From the NCBI GenBank assembly GCA_938014915.1, contig CALLQQ010000106.1, forward strand, positions 1 through 6,286: a DNA stretch of 6,286 nt. Direction: 5' to 3'. The first letter of the stretch is position 1. Every line of letters starts with the position of its first letter. The DNA is from an uncultured Clostridia bacterium. Its GTDB lineage: Bacteria; Bacillota; Clostridia; Oscillospirales; Ruminococcaceae. Shown in pieces: positions 6,055 through 6,286 of the stretch. Both the position numbers and the translations under genes were made by a program. The notes under the pieces were generated by a model. That model saw nothing but the letters and a program-made list of their open reading frames with translations. It made no database searches and had not been told where the DNA came from.

Positions 6055-6286
6055 TGACAAACAAGGTAAAAATCATGGTCGGTGACGATAGTGCAGATTA
6101 TGGGGTAATTTGCGCAAATAGTTTAAAAACTATGGGGTTCTATGTTGTTACCAGACCAAAAGACGGAATGATCCTATTTGAGGCAATCAAAAACGAATCC
6201 CCCGATGTGGTAATAATCGATGCGATTATGCCCCACTTAGATGCAATAGAGCTAATGAAAAAAATTAATAGCTCTGTGTATAAGAA
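6054..6286 (+). CDS. spo0A: Spo0A, sporulation master response regulator, N-terminal part
   Basis: The first 77 codons of spo0A, cut by the right window edge. Spo0A is the cytoplasmic transcription factor that starts sporulation once its receiver domain is phosphorylated. The visible part is most of that receiver: strand 1 with the acidic pair Asp11-Asp12, and the phosphorylation site Asp56 at the same number as in B. subtilis, followed by the Spo0A-typical IMPHLD (58-63). The switch Thr/Ser, the conserved Lys and the DNA-binding domain fall outside the window. The start is set by GGAGG at 6040-6044, 9 bases before ATG. The place right after spoIVB supports the name over other response regulators. 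Two residues are unusual for Spo0A as I remember it: Gly10 before the acidic pair, where Ala is common, and Ala64 where IMPHLDG is usual. Two promoters precede the gene and readthrough from spoIVB is also possible. Confidence 0.93.
   Translation, partial: MTNKVKIMVGDDSADYGVICANSLKTMGFYVVTRPKDGMILFEAIKNESPDVVIIDAIMPHLDAIELMKKINSSVYK

Noticed and set aside
1..6286. Mobile elements, CRISPR arrays, tRNA, rRNA or a new defence or biosynthetic system
   Set aside because: No transposase, long terminal inverted repeats, regularly spaced repeats, cloverleaf or toxin-antitoxin-like gene pair was seen; the genes look like ordinary chromosomal core genes.

Overview
The window reads as chromosomal core sequence from an endospore-forming member of the Firmicutes, most likely class Clostridia. 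The decisive evidence is the neighbouring pair spoIVB then spo0A at the right end, an order conserved in spore formers. The strong purine-rich Shine-Dalgarno sites and TTGnnn/TATAAT-like promoters fit the same group. I cannot name genus or species from the sequence.

Layout, left to right. Positions 1-1040 hold two plus-strand genes that overlap by four bases: the 3' part of an unrecognised acidic soluble protein, cut by the window edge, and a small lipoprotein resembling DUF4358. A strong hairpin terminator (1057-1096) ends this unit. A separate promoter (1112-1140) and a GGGGGA ribosome binding site then serve a P-type calcium ATPase (1196-3967), for which I prefer a TTG start. Converging on it is a minus-strand gene for a small multi-pass membrane protein (3969-4526) of unknown function. 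Its true start may lie about 120 bases inside the longest reading frame. An AT-rich divergent gap (4527-4700) leads to spoIVB (4701-5927), which encodes the complete PDZ-containing serine peptidase of the sigma-K checkpoint. The last gene is spo0A (6054 onward), cut by the right edge inside the receiver domain. Two sigma-A-like promoters can be seen ahead of spo0A, one of them inside the end of spoIVB.

Functionally, SpoIVB and Spo0A belong to the same developmental programme: Spo0A commits the cell to sporulation and SpoIVB later signals from forespore to mother cell. The calcium ATPase is a probable Ca2+ exporter; a link to sporulation is not shown by the sequence. I saw no mobile elements, CRISPR arrays, tRNAs or rRNAs, and no convincing new multi-gene system. 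The points most worth checking are the start of the minus-strand membrane gene, the tandem spo0A promoters with a dyad in the second one, and substitutions in otherwise conserved motifs of the ATPase and Spo0A.
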